Shown here: positions 7,984 through 14,480 of the stretch, one piece after another
How positions within the stretch are numbered: position 1 is the stretch's first letter
Layout: each line of letters begins with the position of its first letter
DNA from: JAJQBJ01 sp964387095
Lineage (GTDB): Bacteria; Bacillota; Clostridia; Oscillospirales; Oscillospiraceae
NCBI GenBank assembly: GCA_964387095.1
Contig: CAYLVH010000040.1
Coordinates: 1 to 15,832, forward strand
Length of the DNA stretch: 15,832 nucleotides
Reading direction: 5' to 3'
Notes under the pieces: generated by a model
What the model was told of the DNA's origin: nothing
What the model saw: the letters and a program-made list of their open reading frames with translations, nothing else
Database searches by the model: none
Program-made: the position numbers and the translations under genes

Positions 7984-10518
7984 GTGAGAAAGAGTGATTT
8001 TAAGTTGAATACGTATAATTTCGCGGAAATTGAAAAGAAATGGCAGGACCGCTGGAACAAGAGTAAGGCCTTTGCCGCCTCCAACACCAGTGAAAAGCCC
8101 AAATTCTATGCCTTGGTGGAGTTCCCTTACCCCTCTGCCGCCGGCCTGCACGTGGGGCATCCCCGTCCATACACCGCCATGGACGTCATTGCCAGAAAGC
8201 GCCGTATGGACGGCTATAACGTGCTGTTCCCCATCGGCTACGACGCCTTCGGCCTGCCCACCGAGAACTTCGCCATCAAGAACCACATCCACCCTGCCAT
8301 CATCACCAAGCAGAATATTGAAAACTTCACCCGCCAGCTGCATATGCTGGGCTACTCCTTCGATTGGGACCGGGTGGTGGATACCACCGCCCCCAGCTAC
8401 TACAAGTGGACGCAGTGGATTTTCCTCCAGCTGTTTAAGCATGGTCTGGCCTATAAGACCTCTATGCCCGTGAACTGGTGTACCTCCTGCAAATGCGTCC
8501 TGGCAAATGAAGAGGTTGTCAACGGCGTCTGCGAGCGCTGCGGTAGCGAGGTTGTCCGCAAGGAGAAGAGCCAGTGGATGCTGAAAATCACCGCCTATGC
8601 TCAGAAGTTGATTGACGGCCTGGACAACGTGGACTATATTGAGCGGGTAAAAACCCAGCAGAAGAACTGGATCGGCCGCTCCACCGGCGCGGAGGTGGAC
8701 TTCGCCACCACCGAGGGGGACAAGCTCCGGGTCTACACCACCCGCTGCGACACCCTGTTCGGCGCGACCTATATGGTCATCGCCCCTGAGCATGCCTATG
8801 TGAAGAAGTGGGCGGATAAGCTGGAGAACTACGATGAGGTTCAGAAGTACGTGGAGGAGGCCGGTCGGAAGTCCGACTTCGAGCGCACTGAACTGGCCAA
8901 GGATAAGACCGGCGTCCGGTTGCAGGGCGTCAACGCCATCAACCCCGTGAATGGGAAGGAAATCCCTATCTTTATCTCCGACTACGTCCTGGCCTCCTAC
9001 GGCACCGGCGCGATTATGGCCGTTCCTGCCCATGATACCCGAGACTGGGACTTCGCAAAGGCCTTCCATCTGCCCTTGGTTCAGGTGGTTGCCGGTCCTG
9101 AGGGCGAGGTGGATATCAACAAGGCTGCCTTTACCGATGTGGAAACCGGCACCATGGTGAACTCCGGATTCCTGAACGAGCTTTCCGTGGAGGAGGCAAA
9201 GAAGGCCATGATTGAGTACCTGGAGAAGAATGGCACTGGCCAGGCTAAGGTCAACTATAAGCTCCGGGACTGGGTGTTCTCCCGCCAGCGCTATTGGGGT
9301 GAGCCGATTCCCATTGTGAAATGCCCCAAGTGTGGCTATGTGCCCCTGCCTGAGGATCAGCTGCCCTTGCTGCTGCCCGATGTGGATAGCTATGAGCCCA
9401 CCGGCAACGGTGAGTCTCCCATCGCCAAGATGCGGGACTGGGTGGAGACCACCTGCCCCTGCTGCGGCGGCCCCGCAGAGCGGGAGACGGACACCATGCC
9501 CCAGTGGGCCGGTTCCTCTTGGTACTTCCTGCGCTATATGGATCCCCACAATGATAAGGCTCTGGCCTCCAAGGAGGCCATGGACTACTGGGGCATGGTG
9601 GACTGGTACAATGGCGGCATGGAGCACACCACGCTGCATCTGCTGTACTCCCGGTTCTGGAATAACTTCCTCCACGATATCGGCGTGGTTCCCAATGCGG
9701 AGCCCTATGCAAAGCGCACCTCCCACGGCATGATTCTGGGCAGAAATCCCCACTATATCGAATATGCCAAGGATGAGGCGCAGCGCCAGGAGTGGATTGA
9801 GAAGTACGGCAATCAGGTCTACCGCCCCTCCGTTAAAATGTCCAAGTCCCTGGGCAATGTGGTCAACCCTGACGACGTGATCAAGGCCTATGGCGCTGAC
9901 ACCATGCGCCTTTATATCATGTTCATTGGCGACTTTGAAAAGACCGCGACCTGGTCTGACGAGGCGGTAAAGGGCTGCAAGAAGTTCCTGGATCGCGTCT
10001 GGAACCTGTACGAGCGGGCAGTTGACGGCACCGAATACTCCAAGGAGAACGAGTCCGCCATCCATAAGGCCATTATGAAGGTCTCCTCTGATATTGAGGC
10101 TATGAAGTTCAACACTGCCATCGCGACCCTGATGGCCCTGGTCAATGACTTCTATGCGAAGGGGCTGAACAAGGCAGACTATAAGGCCCTTCTGTTGATG
10201 CTGTCCCCCTTTGCGCCGCATATGTGCGAAGAGCTGTGGGAGATGAGCGGTGAGACGAATATGATCTGCCATGCACAGTGGCCTACCTATGACGAAAGCA
10301 AGACCATCGCAGCGACGGCTCAGATCGCTGTCCAGGTGTCCGGCAAGCTCAAGGCAAATGTCATCGTGCCTGCGGATTCCGACGATGATGCTGCGGTGGC
10401 AGCGGCTCTGGCGGATGCCAAGATCGCCAAACTGGCCCGGGAAAAGACCCTGGTCAAGTCCATCGTGGTCCGGGATAAGCAGAAGCGGCTGAAGCTGGTC
10501 AACCTGGTTCTCAAATAA
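7984..10518 (+). CDS. leuS: Leucine--tRNA ligase
   Basis: Class Ia synthetase charging tRNA-Leu. The 844-aa product has HVGH (56-59, the HIGH motif), a zinc-type cysteine cluster (CTSCKC and CERCG, about 163-190), and a CP1 editing domain with TTRCDTLFG (252-260) and VPAHDTRDWDFA containing D351. A second cysteine cluster (CPKCG and CPCCG), KMSKS (618-622) and the anticodon-binding and C-terminal domains follow. The N-terminal block (LPTENFAIKNHIHP) differs from the LPAEQYA form of B. subtilis, so it may belong to another LeuRS clade (inference). The start is uncertain. GTG at 7984 gives the longest frame, but a TTG at 8005 gives a more family-like N-terminus (MNTYNFAEIEKKW), and neither has a strong Shine-Dalgarno. 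The 33-nt gap to rsfS leaves no room for a T-box. Confidence 0.96.
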   Translation: MRKSDFKLNTYNFAEIEKKWQDRWNKSKAFAASNTSEKPKFYALVEFPYPSAAGLHVGHPRPYTAMDVIARKRRMDGYNVLFPIGYDAFGLPTENFAIKNHIHPAIITKQNIENFTRQLHMLGYSFDWDRVVDTTAPSYYKWTQWIFLQLFKHGLAYKTSMPVNWCTSCKCVLANEEVVNGVCERCGSEVVRKEKSQWMLKITAYAQKLIDGLDNVDYIERVKTQQKNWIGRSTGAEVDFATTEGDKLRVYTTRCDTLFGATYMVIAPEHAYVKKWADKLENYDEVQKYVEEAGRKSDFERTELAKDKTGVRLQGVNAINPVNGKEIPIFISDYVLASYGTGAIMAVPAHDTRDWDFAKAFHLPLVQVVAGPEGEVDINKAAFTDVETGTMVNSGFLNELSVEEAKKAMIEYLEKNGTGQAKVNYKLRDWVFSRQRYWGEPIPIVKCPKCGYVPLPEDQLPLLLPDVDSYEPTGNGESPIAKMRDWVETTCPCCGGPAERETDTMPQWAGSSWYFLRYMDPHNDKALASKEAMDYWGMVDWYNGGMEHTTLHLLYSRFWNNFLHDIGVVPNAEPYAKRTSHGMILGRNPHYIEYAKDEAQRQEWIEKYGNQVYRPSVKMSKSLGNVVNPDDVIKAYGADTMRLYIMFIGDFEKTATWSDEAVKGCKKFLDRVWNLYERAVDGTEYSKENESAIHKAIMKVSSDIEAMKFNTAIATLMALVNDFYAKGLNKADYKALLLMLSPFAPHMCEELWEMSGETNMICHAQWPTYDESKTIAATAQIAVQVSGKLKANVIVPADSDDDAAVAAALADAKIAKLAREKTLVKSIVVRDKQKRLKLVNLVLK

Positions 10519-10549
10519 GAACTGCCTTTATAAATTTGAAAATTGACTA

Positions 10550-10578
10550 TTGACATTGCTTATCACGTTGCGTATAAT
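10550..10578 (+). promoter_or_regulatory. Consensus sigma-A promoter of rpsU
   Basis: TTGACA (10550-10555) and TATAAT (10573-10578) are perfect consensus hexamers with a 17-base spacer. Transcription would start near 10585, giving a leader of about 70 nt. No terminator is visible between leuS and this promoter, so read-through from leuS is also possible. This is the strongest-looking promoter in the window and fits a highly expressed ribosomal protein gene. Confidence 0.93.
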
Positions 10579-10590
10579 AGTAATGTTAAA

Positions 10591-10636
10591 GCCATCAATA
10601 TATGGCCCTTGGTGTCTGCAAAGTCCCCATAGACAC
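10591..10636 (+). promoter_or_regulatory. rpsU 5' leader with two small hairpins
   Basis: Within the leader, GCCAT (10591-10595) pairs with ATGGC (10602-10606) around a 6-nt loop. GTGTCT (10612-10617) pairs with AGACAC (10631-10636) around a 13-nt loop. The second hairpin ends 4 bases before the ribosome binding site (GGAGGGAGG). A binding site for autoregulation by a ribosomal protein is conceivable but not shown, and both stems are short enough to be chance. Confidence 0.35.
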
Positions 10637-10656
10637 ATTGGAGGGAGGGTAGATAA

Positions 10657-10839
10657 ATGTCTGAAGTCCGCGTTAGAGAAGGCGAATCCCTGGACAGCGC
10701 TCTGAAGCGCTTTAAGCGCAGCTGCGCGAAGTCCGGTGTTCTGGCCGAGGTTCGTAAGCGTGAATGTTATGAAAGCCCCAGCGTCAAACGCCGCAAAAAG
10801 TCTGAGGCTGCCAGAAAGAACCGTAAAAAATATTATTAA
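10657..10839 (+). CDS. rpsU: 30S ribosomal protein S21
   Basis: S21 is a small basic protein of the 30S platform that sits near the 3' end of 16S rRNA and helps mRNA recognition. The 60-aa sequence is typical: EVRVREGESLDSALKRFKR near the N-terminus (3-21), RKRECYESPSVKRRKKS in the middle (33-49), and a lysine/arginine-rich end (ARKNRKKYY). A very strong Shine-Dalgarno (GGAGGGAGG) lies 8 bases before ATG. It is a monocistronic unit with its own consensus promoter and terminator. In many Firmicutes rpsU sits next to a GatB/Yqey gene, which is not seen here. Confidence 0.97.
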   Translation: MSEVRVREGESLDSALKRFKRSCAKSGVLAEVRKRECYESPSVKRRKKSEAARKNRKKYY

Positions 10840-10850
10840 TGAACAAGCAA

Positions 10851-10881
10851 AACCTCTCCGGTACTACGGAGAGGTTTTTCT
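10851..10881 (+). terminator. Intrinsic terminator of rpsU, shared with the convergent gene
   Basis: AACCTCTCCG (10851-10860) and CGGAGAGGTT (10867-10876) form a perfect 10-bp stem with a GTACTA loop, followed by TTTCTTT. Read from the minus strand, the stem is followed by TTTG, so it can also serve the convergent gene ending at 10886. Confidence 0.92.
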
Positions 10882-10885
10882 TTAC

Positions 10886-11686
10886 TTACTTAGGCAGTTC
10901 CGGGAGGAAATCCGCCACCTCGGGATAGGCCAACAGGCAGGTGGATACCTGCATCGTCCGGGCAAGCTGGACCTTCTTTAGAATGGAGCTCTTCTGGTCG
11001 AAGAGGACGAAGCGGGCACGGCCATCCCGGCCCTGACAGGTGAAGTAATGGGCGCAAAGCTCCGGGGAAAAGTAGATGCGGGGCCGCAGGCCGGATAGGC
11101 GCTTGTTTAGCTCCGCCTCTGACAGGGGGGTTCCACTGCCCTTGGGAGCTGGGAGGAGGAATTCCTCCGCCACCCGCTCAATGGCTAATACAATCCGCTC
11201 CGCCCCAAAGGTTTTTCCCGCCCGGGCAATGCGGCCCCGGAGGGTTCCACCGGAAATGGCGGAGGAAACCAGCACCTTTGCGCTGGGAACCACCTTTCCC
11301 CAGCGCTCCGGCACATAGCAGCTCAGTTTCCGTTGGGATAGGGCGGCGCCCAGCCGGACAGTGACCTGTTGCAGGGGGTTGGACTGCTCCCTCTCCCAGT
11401 TGGCAATGACACCTGTGAATCCCCGGGCGGAAAGCTCCCGCAGCACCTCCCGTACAAATTGGCCGGGATAGCCGGGCTTGGTTGGGTCAAAGCCCTGATC
11501 GTCCAGCATCAGCAGGCCGCCCCGGAGGTCGTTTGCCAGCGGGACCCGGAGAAGCCGCAGCCCGGTGCCCAGGCGATAGGCCATGCAGGCCACGGAAAGC
11601 CCCGGGGATTGGGCAGTCTGTACCTGGGCCGTGTGTACCTGGGCAGGCGGCGCGGAGAGAATCAGGGTGGGAGAATTGTAGCTCAT
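10886..11686 (-). CDS. Hypothetical protein, possibly a degenerate GH18-like barrel
   Basis: I do not recognise this 266-aa protein with confidence. There is no cysteine-lipobox or clear signal peptide; the N-terminus is a short A/Q/T/V-rich stretch holding an imperfect five-residue repeat (VQTAQ/VHTAQ). The body alternates predicted strands and helices. GFTGVIANWE (89-98) resembles the GH18 active-site strand with the second aspartate changed to asparagine (N96) but E98 kept. The C-terminal part (RARFVLFDQKSSILKKVQLA, 223-242) resembles the closing part of GH18 barrels, where a strand with an acidic pair precedes a helix before the final strand. This is pattern resemblance only. A GGGGGT Shine-Dalgarno lies 10 bases before ATG. 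The gene is divergent from yqeG, shares the rpsU terminator, and its base composition matches its neighbours, so recent transfer is not suggested. It is a real gene, but its function is unknown. Confidence 0.75.
   Translation of the reverse strand: MSYNSPTLILSAPPAQVHTAQVQTAQSPGLSVACMAYRLGTGLRLLRVPLANDLRGGLLMLDDQGFDPTKPGYPGQFVREVLRELSARGFTGVIANWEREQSNPLQQVTVRLGAALSQRKLSCYVPERWGKVVPSAKVLVSSAISGGTLRGRIARAGKTFGAERIVLAIERVAEEFLLPAPKGSGTPLSEAELNKRLSGLRPRIYFSPELCAHYFTCQGRDGRARFVLFDQKSSILKKVQLARTMQVSTCLLAYPEVADFLPELPK
11610..11646. repeat. Imperfect 15-base tandem repeat
   Basis: About two and a half copies of a 15-base unit (TGGGCAGTCTGTACC, TGGGCCGTGTGTACC, TGGGCAG) lie within the 5' part of the minus-strand hypothetical gene. 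The period is a multiple of three and encodes the VHTAQ/VQTAQ repeat near the N-terminus. It could vary in copy number without breaking the frame. Confidence 0.7.
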
Positions 11687-11702
11687 GGGACGAAGTACCC
11701 CC

Positions 11703-11731
11703 TTGTTCCGGCGGAAAGAATCCGTTATAAT
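11703..11731 (+). promoter_or_regulatory. Probable promoter of the yqeG operon
   Basis: TATAAT (11726-11731) stands 17 bases downstream of TTGTTC (11703-11708), a perfect -10 with a weak -35. Transcription would start near 11738, giving a leader of about 53 nt before the yqeG start at 11791. The opposite strand reads TATAAC at the same place, so a divergent promoter for the minus-strand gene could overlap, but I find no good -35 for it. Confidence 0.6.
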
Positions 11732-11790
11732 TCATGCTAGATTACTTTATTCATACCACCCCAAGAAACAGAACCCCCGGAGGAAGAATT

Positions 11791-12300
11791 ATGGCCATTT
11801 CTTTTGTACCCCAGCGGATCTATTCCAGCGTCTTTGACCTGAAACCCGACGAATTAAAGGCGGAGGGTGTGCAGGTGGTCTTTGCGGACCTGGATAATAC
11901 GCTGGTGAGCTACGGGCAAAAGACCGCAACCCCGGAGCTCCTGGCTTGGAAGGAGAGTCTGAATGCCGCGGGAATTCGCCTGTTCCTGATTTCCAACAGC
12001 CAGAAGCCTGATAGGGCCTCCATTTTCAGCCAGAGCCTGGGCATCGACTTCATCGGCCATGCGGGGAAGCCCAAGCGGGCCGGTTTCCAGCGCGCCCTTC
12101 GAGCGGTGCAGGTGCCCCGGGAAAACACGGTGATGATCGGGGATCAGATTTTTACCGATATATTGGGGGCTAATCACGCCGGGATCCGTTCCTGGCTCAT
12201 CCAGCCGGTTGCCATTGATACTGGGTTCCGCTGGTGCCGCTATACCTTAGAAGGGCTGTTTCGGATGTTTTGTCGGGATGATCGGAGGAGAAAAAAATGA
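11791..12300 (+). CDS. yqeG: YqeG-family HAD-IIIA phosphatase
   Basis: This 169-aa HAD phosphatase belongs to the YqeG/GEP4 family; the yeast relative is a phosphatidylglycerophosphate phosphatase in the phosphatidylglycerol/cardiolipin pathway. HAD motifs are in order: DLDNTL (33-38) with the nucleophile D33 and acid D35, S68 in LISNSQ, K93 in GKPKRAG, and GDQIFTDILG (117-126) with metal-binding D118. An in-frame ATG at 11734 would add 19 residues. I chose 11791 because it follows a strong GGAGGAAG (11779-11786) and gives the family N-terminus. The stop overlaps the next ATG as ATGA, so translational coupling is likely. In Bacilli yqeG leads the yqe cluster; here it is separated from yhbY-nadD-yqeK-rsfS. 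Confidence 0.93.
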   Translation: MAISFVPQRIYSSVFDLKPDELKAEGVQVVFADLDNTLVSYGQKTATPELLAWKESLNAAGIRLFLISNSQKPDRASIFSQSLGIDFIGHAGKPKRAGFQRALRAVQVPRENTVMIGDQIFTDILGANHAGIRSWLIQPVAIDTGFRWCRYTLEGLFRMFCRDDRRRKK

Positions 12301-13151
12301 GTGCGAAATTCGGTGTGGCGGGCAATTCCGACACATTTCTGACCACAATCAGCAAGGCCTCTGTGGATGCGCCGGCCTGGCTGGGAGCCATAGGGCTGGA
12401 CGCCTATGAGTATCAGTGCGGCAAGGGCGTCCGGGTGAAGGCGGAAACGGCTTTGCAGATCGGGAATAATGCCAGGGAGGCGGGGATCACCCTGTCCCTC
12501 CACGCGCCGTACTTTATCAACCTGGCCAACCCGGACCCGGAGAGCCTGAAAAAGACCATCGGCTATGTCACCGGGGCCTGTAAGGTGGCGGCCCAGATGG
12601 GGGCTAAGCGGGTCATTATCCACTCCGGCGCCCTGATGAAGCGGACCCGGAGGGAGGCGCTGGATATTGCCATTGAGTCCCTGAAAGCGATCCTCCGCGC
12701 CTGTGATGAGCAGGGCTATGAAGCCATAAACCTGTGCCCTGAGACCATGGGTAAGATCAATCAGCTGGGAGATCTGGAGGAGGTGCTGGCCCTTTGTACC
12801 CTGGATGAGCGCCTGATTCCCTGCATCGATTTTGGCCATCTCTACGCCCGAAGCCTGGGGGAACTGAATGGCGAGGCTGCCTGCGAGCAAATGCTCAACC
12901 GGGTGGAGGAGGTGCTGGGAGAGGAGCGGGCCAGCCGCTTCCACAGCCATTTTTCCAAAATCGAATTCACCCCCAAGGGCGGCGAATATAAACATCTGCG
13001 GTTCTGTGACCCCGGTTGGGGGCCGGAGTTCCACCACCTGGCAAGGGCTGTGGCCCGGAGGGGGTGGAGCCCCACCTTTATCTGCGAGTCCGCCGGAACT
13101 CAGAGCGAGGACGCTTTGGAGATGAAGAGAACCTATCTGTCTTATCTGTGA
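12297..13151 (+). CDS. Endonuclease IV-like TIM-barrel protein
   Basis: The 284-aa protein has the AP-endonuclease-2 (Nfo) fold. Metal-ligand candidates fall at nearly the same positions as in E. coli Nfo: H69 (SLHAPY), H109 (IIHSG), E149 (CPETMG), D178 and H181 (IDFGHL), H218 (HSHFSK), H233 and E264 (CESAG). The Asp of the Nfo DRH motif (D229) appears replaced: the matching stretch is EYKHL, with tyrosine at the expected place and a glutamate one position earlier. The trinuclear zinc site may thus be altered, so AP-endonuclease activity is plausible but unproven. A sugar isomerase-like role is less likely given the ligand pattern. The gene overlaps yqeG by ATGA and has its own GGAGGAG, so the two are probably co-translated. 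I omit the symbol nfo because of this variation. Confidence 0.8.
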   Translation: MSAKFGVAGNSDTFLTTISKASVDAPAWLGAIGLDAYEYQCGKGVRVKAETALQIGNNAREAGITLSLHAPYFINLANPDPESLKKTIGYVTGACKVAAQMGAKRVIIHSGALMKRTRREALDIAIESLKAILRACDEQGYEAINLCPETMGKINQLGDLEEVLALCTLDERLIPCIDFGHLYARSLGELNGEAACEQMLNRVEEVLGEERASRFHSHFSKIEFTPKGGEYKHLRFCDPGWGPEFHHLARAVARRGWSPTFICESAGTQSEDALEMKRTYLSYL

Positions 13152-13159
13152 GAGGAAAA

Positions 13160-13209
13160 AAGAGTTTTTCCGGTTTTTGAAAAAATTCCTGAAATGGGAA
13201 AAGACTCTT
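13160..13209. repeat. Imperfect inverted repeat upstream of efp
   Basis: AAGAGTTTTTCC (13160-13171) and GGAAAAGACTCTT (13197-13209) pair over 12 bp with one bulged G. The 25-base A/T-rich loop itself contains the palindrome TTTTTGAAAAA. The right arm runs into the efp -35 box. No T-run follows on the plus strand. On the minus strand TTTTTCC follows, but no minus-strand gene needs a terminator here. It may be an operator or a leaky end for the yqeG operon. Confidence 0.5.
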
Positions 13210-13236
13210 GCCAAAAAGCATGGAATGTCATATAAT
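13208..13236 (+). promoter_or_regulatory. Sigma-A promoter of efp
   Basis: TTGCCA (13208-13213) and TATAAT (13231-13236) have a 17-base spacer, near consensus. Transcription would start near 13243, leaving a leader of about 62 nt before efp. A potential nine-codon leader ORF (ATG at 13258, TAA ending at 13287, preceded by GGAGGGG) lies in that leader. Confidence 0.87.
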
Positions 13237-13304
13237 AAGGATACAATTTGGAGGGGTATGCTTCTCCTGAAAAGCAGATTTAAATAAACGGAGGAATATT
13301 AGAT

Positions 13305-13871
13305 ATGGCTACGATTACTGCCGGCGATTTCAGAAATGGAAAGACCTTTGAATATGATGGAAAGATTATGCAGGTTGTGGAGTTCCAGCATGTTAAGCCT
13401 GGTAAGGGCGCTGCGTTTGTCCGTACCAAGATGAAAAATATCGTCACTGGCGCTGTGACCGAAACCTCTTTCAATCCCACTGCTAAGTTTGAGGAAGCCT
13501 TTATTGACCGCACCGTTGTCACCTACAGCTACAACGACGGCGATCTGTACTACTTTATGGACAGCCAGACCTATGACATGACTCCCATTGCGAAGGAAGA
13601 TTTGCCTGAGGCCTTCAAGTTCATCAAGGAAGACACCGAGTGTAAGCTGCTCTCCTATAAGGGCAAGGTGTTCTCCGTTGAAATCCCTAACTTTGTCGAA
13701 CTGGAAGTCACGGATACGGAGCCTGGCTTCAAGGGTGATACCGCTACCAACGTGACCAAGCCCGCTGTGGTGGAGACCGGAGCGGAGATCAAGGTGCCCC
13801 TGTTCATCAACGTGGGCGACCGCATCCAGATCGACACCCGCACCAGTGAGTATATGGCACGCTGCAAGTAA
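13305..13871 (+). CDS. efp: Translation elongation factor P
   Basis: EF-P binds stalled ribosomes between the P and E sites and promotes peptide bonds at polyproline stretches. The 188-aa protein has the N-terminal KOW-like domain with the loop VKPGKGAAF (30-38), whose tip K34 is the usual modification site. OB-like domains II and III follow, ending in GDRIQIDTRTSEYMARCK (171-188). Length is normal. No modification enzyme (EpmA/EpmB or the rhamnosyl type) is in the window, and having lysine rather than arginine at the tip rules out the EarP route. Translation starts at an ATG 8 bases after CGGAGGA. The strong promoter and own terminator suggest mainly single-gene transcription. Confidence 0.97.
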   Translation: MATITAGDFRNGKTFEYDGKIMQVVEFQHVKPGKGAAFVRTKMKNIVTGAVTETSFNPTAKFEEAFIDRTVVTYSYNDGDLYYFMDSQTYDMTPIAKEDLPEAFKFIKEDTECKLLSYKGKVFSVEIPNFVELEVTDTEPGFKGDTATNVTKPAVVETGAEIKVPLFINVGDRIQIDTRTSEYMARCK

Positions 13872-13905
13872 TTATCAACATCCAAAGTGCACCATGGAAA
13901 TCTGA

Positions 13906-13938
13906 AAATGCCCCTGCCGCGGTACGGGAGGGGCATTT
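13906..13938 (+). terminator. Intrinsic terminator of efp
   Basis: AAATGCCCC (13906-13914) pairs with GGGGCATTT (13930-13938), extended inward by T-A, one G-G mismatch and CCG/CGG around a CGGTA loop. The trailing tract is only TTTCCTATT, so termination may be partial, letting some transcripts continue into the zinc-ribbon gene, for which I see no clear promoter. Confidence 0.75.
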
Positions 13939-13961
13939 CCTATTAGAAGGGAGTTTTAATT

Positions 13962-14420
13962 ATGACAATTGCGGAAAAGATCGCCCACCTGCTGGGATTG
14001 GCTGAGGGCATGGAGATCCAGAAGGAGAACTCCAAGGAGGCGCGCCTGCTGGTTGCCATGTTGGACGTGCTGCAGGAGATCGGCGGCCAGCTGACGGAGA
14101 TGGAGGATAACATTGACCTGGTTAACGAGGAGCTGGATGAAGTCTCTCAGGAGCTGATTGCCCTGGAGGAGGATATCTACACCGGCGACGGCGAGGACGG
14201 TGAGATTGAGGATGACGATGACGAGGCCGATGAGCCAGAGGATGAGGATGGCGTCTATTACATCGTGGAGTGCCCCCAGTGCGGCGAGCAGATGACTTTG
14301 GATGAGGATGCCCTTCTGGAAAGGAACATCCGCTGTGAGGCTTGTGGCCAGCTGTTCTCCCTGGAATTTGTGGACGAGGACGGCGAGGTTGACGAGACGG
14401 ACTTCCAAGATGAGGAGTAA
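13962..14420 (+). CDS. CD1247-type N-terminal domain, acidic zinc-ribbon protein
   Basis: The 152-aa protein matches in layout the Clostridia family called CD1247 N-terminal domain proteins, whose function is unknown. Residues 1-75 form a helical domain (EKIAHLLGLAEGMEI, then ARLLVAMLDVLQEI). A very acidic linker follows (about 75-97, rich in D and E). A zinc ribbon of two CxxC knuckles comes next, CPQC (104-107) and CEAC (125-128), then an acidic tail. No membrane segment or signal is present. The extreme acidity and zinc ribbon suggest a protein-protein or nucleic-acid-mimic role, but this is inference. It lies 90 bases after efp, an adjacency I recall from other Clostridia. The Shine-Dalgarno AAGGGAG lies 8 bases before ATG. 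Confidence 0.85.
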   Translation: MTIAEKIAHLLGLAEGMEIQKENSKEARLLVAMLDVLQEIGGQLTEMEDNIDLVNEELDEVSQELIALEEDIYTGDGEDGEIEDDDDEADEPEDEDGVYYIVECPQCGEQMTLDEDALLERNIRCEACGQLFSLEFVDEDGEVDETDFQDEE

Positions 14421-14444
14421 AATTCCAATCCAATAGAAACTGCG

Positions 14445-14480
14445 ATCCCCTCTGCGTACGCAGAGGGGATTTTGTGTTTT
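14445..14480 (+). terminator. Palindromic bidirectional terminator
   Basis: ATCCCCTCTGCG (14445-14456) and CGCAGAGGGGAT (14459-14470) form a perfect palindrome around TA, followed by TTTGTGTTTT. It lies between two convergent genes. On the minus strand the stem is followed after a few bases by TTTC, so it probably terminates transcripts from both sides. Confidence 0.9.

Noticed and set aside
7963..10272. A 769-codon open frame antisense to leuS
   Set aside because: It mirrors leuS codon by codon, has no plausible family motif, and is explained by the gene's GC-rich codon bias, which avoids the triplets that would be stops on the other strand.
11734..11790. Upstream ATG adding 19 residues to yqeG
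   Set aside because: It overlaps the likely transcription start (about 11738) and has no Shine-Dalgarno, while ATG at 11791 has a strong one and gives the usual YqeG N-terminus.
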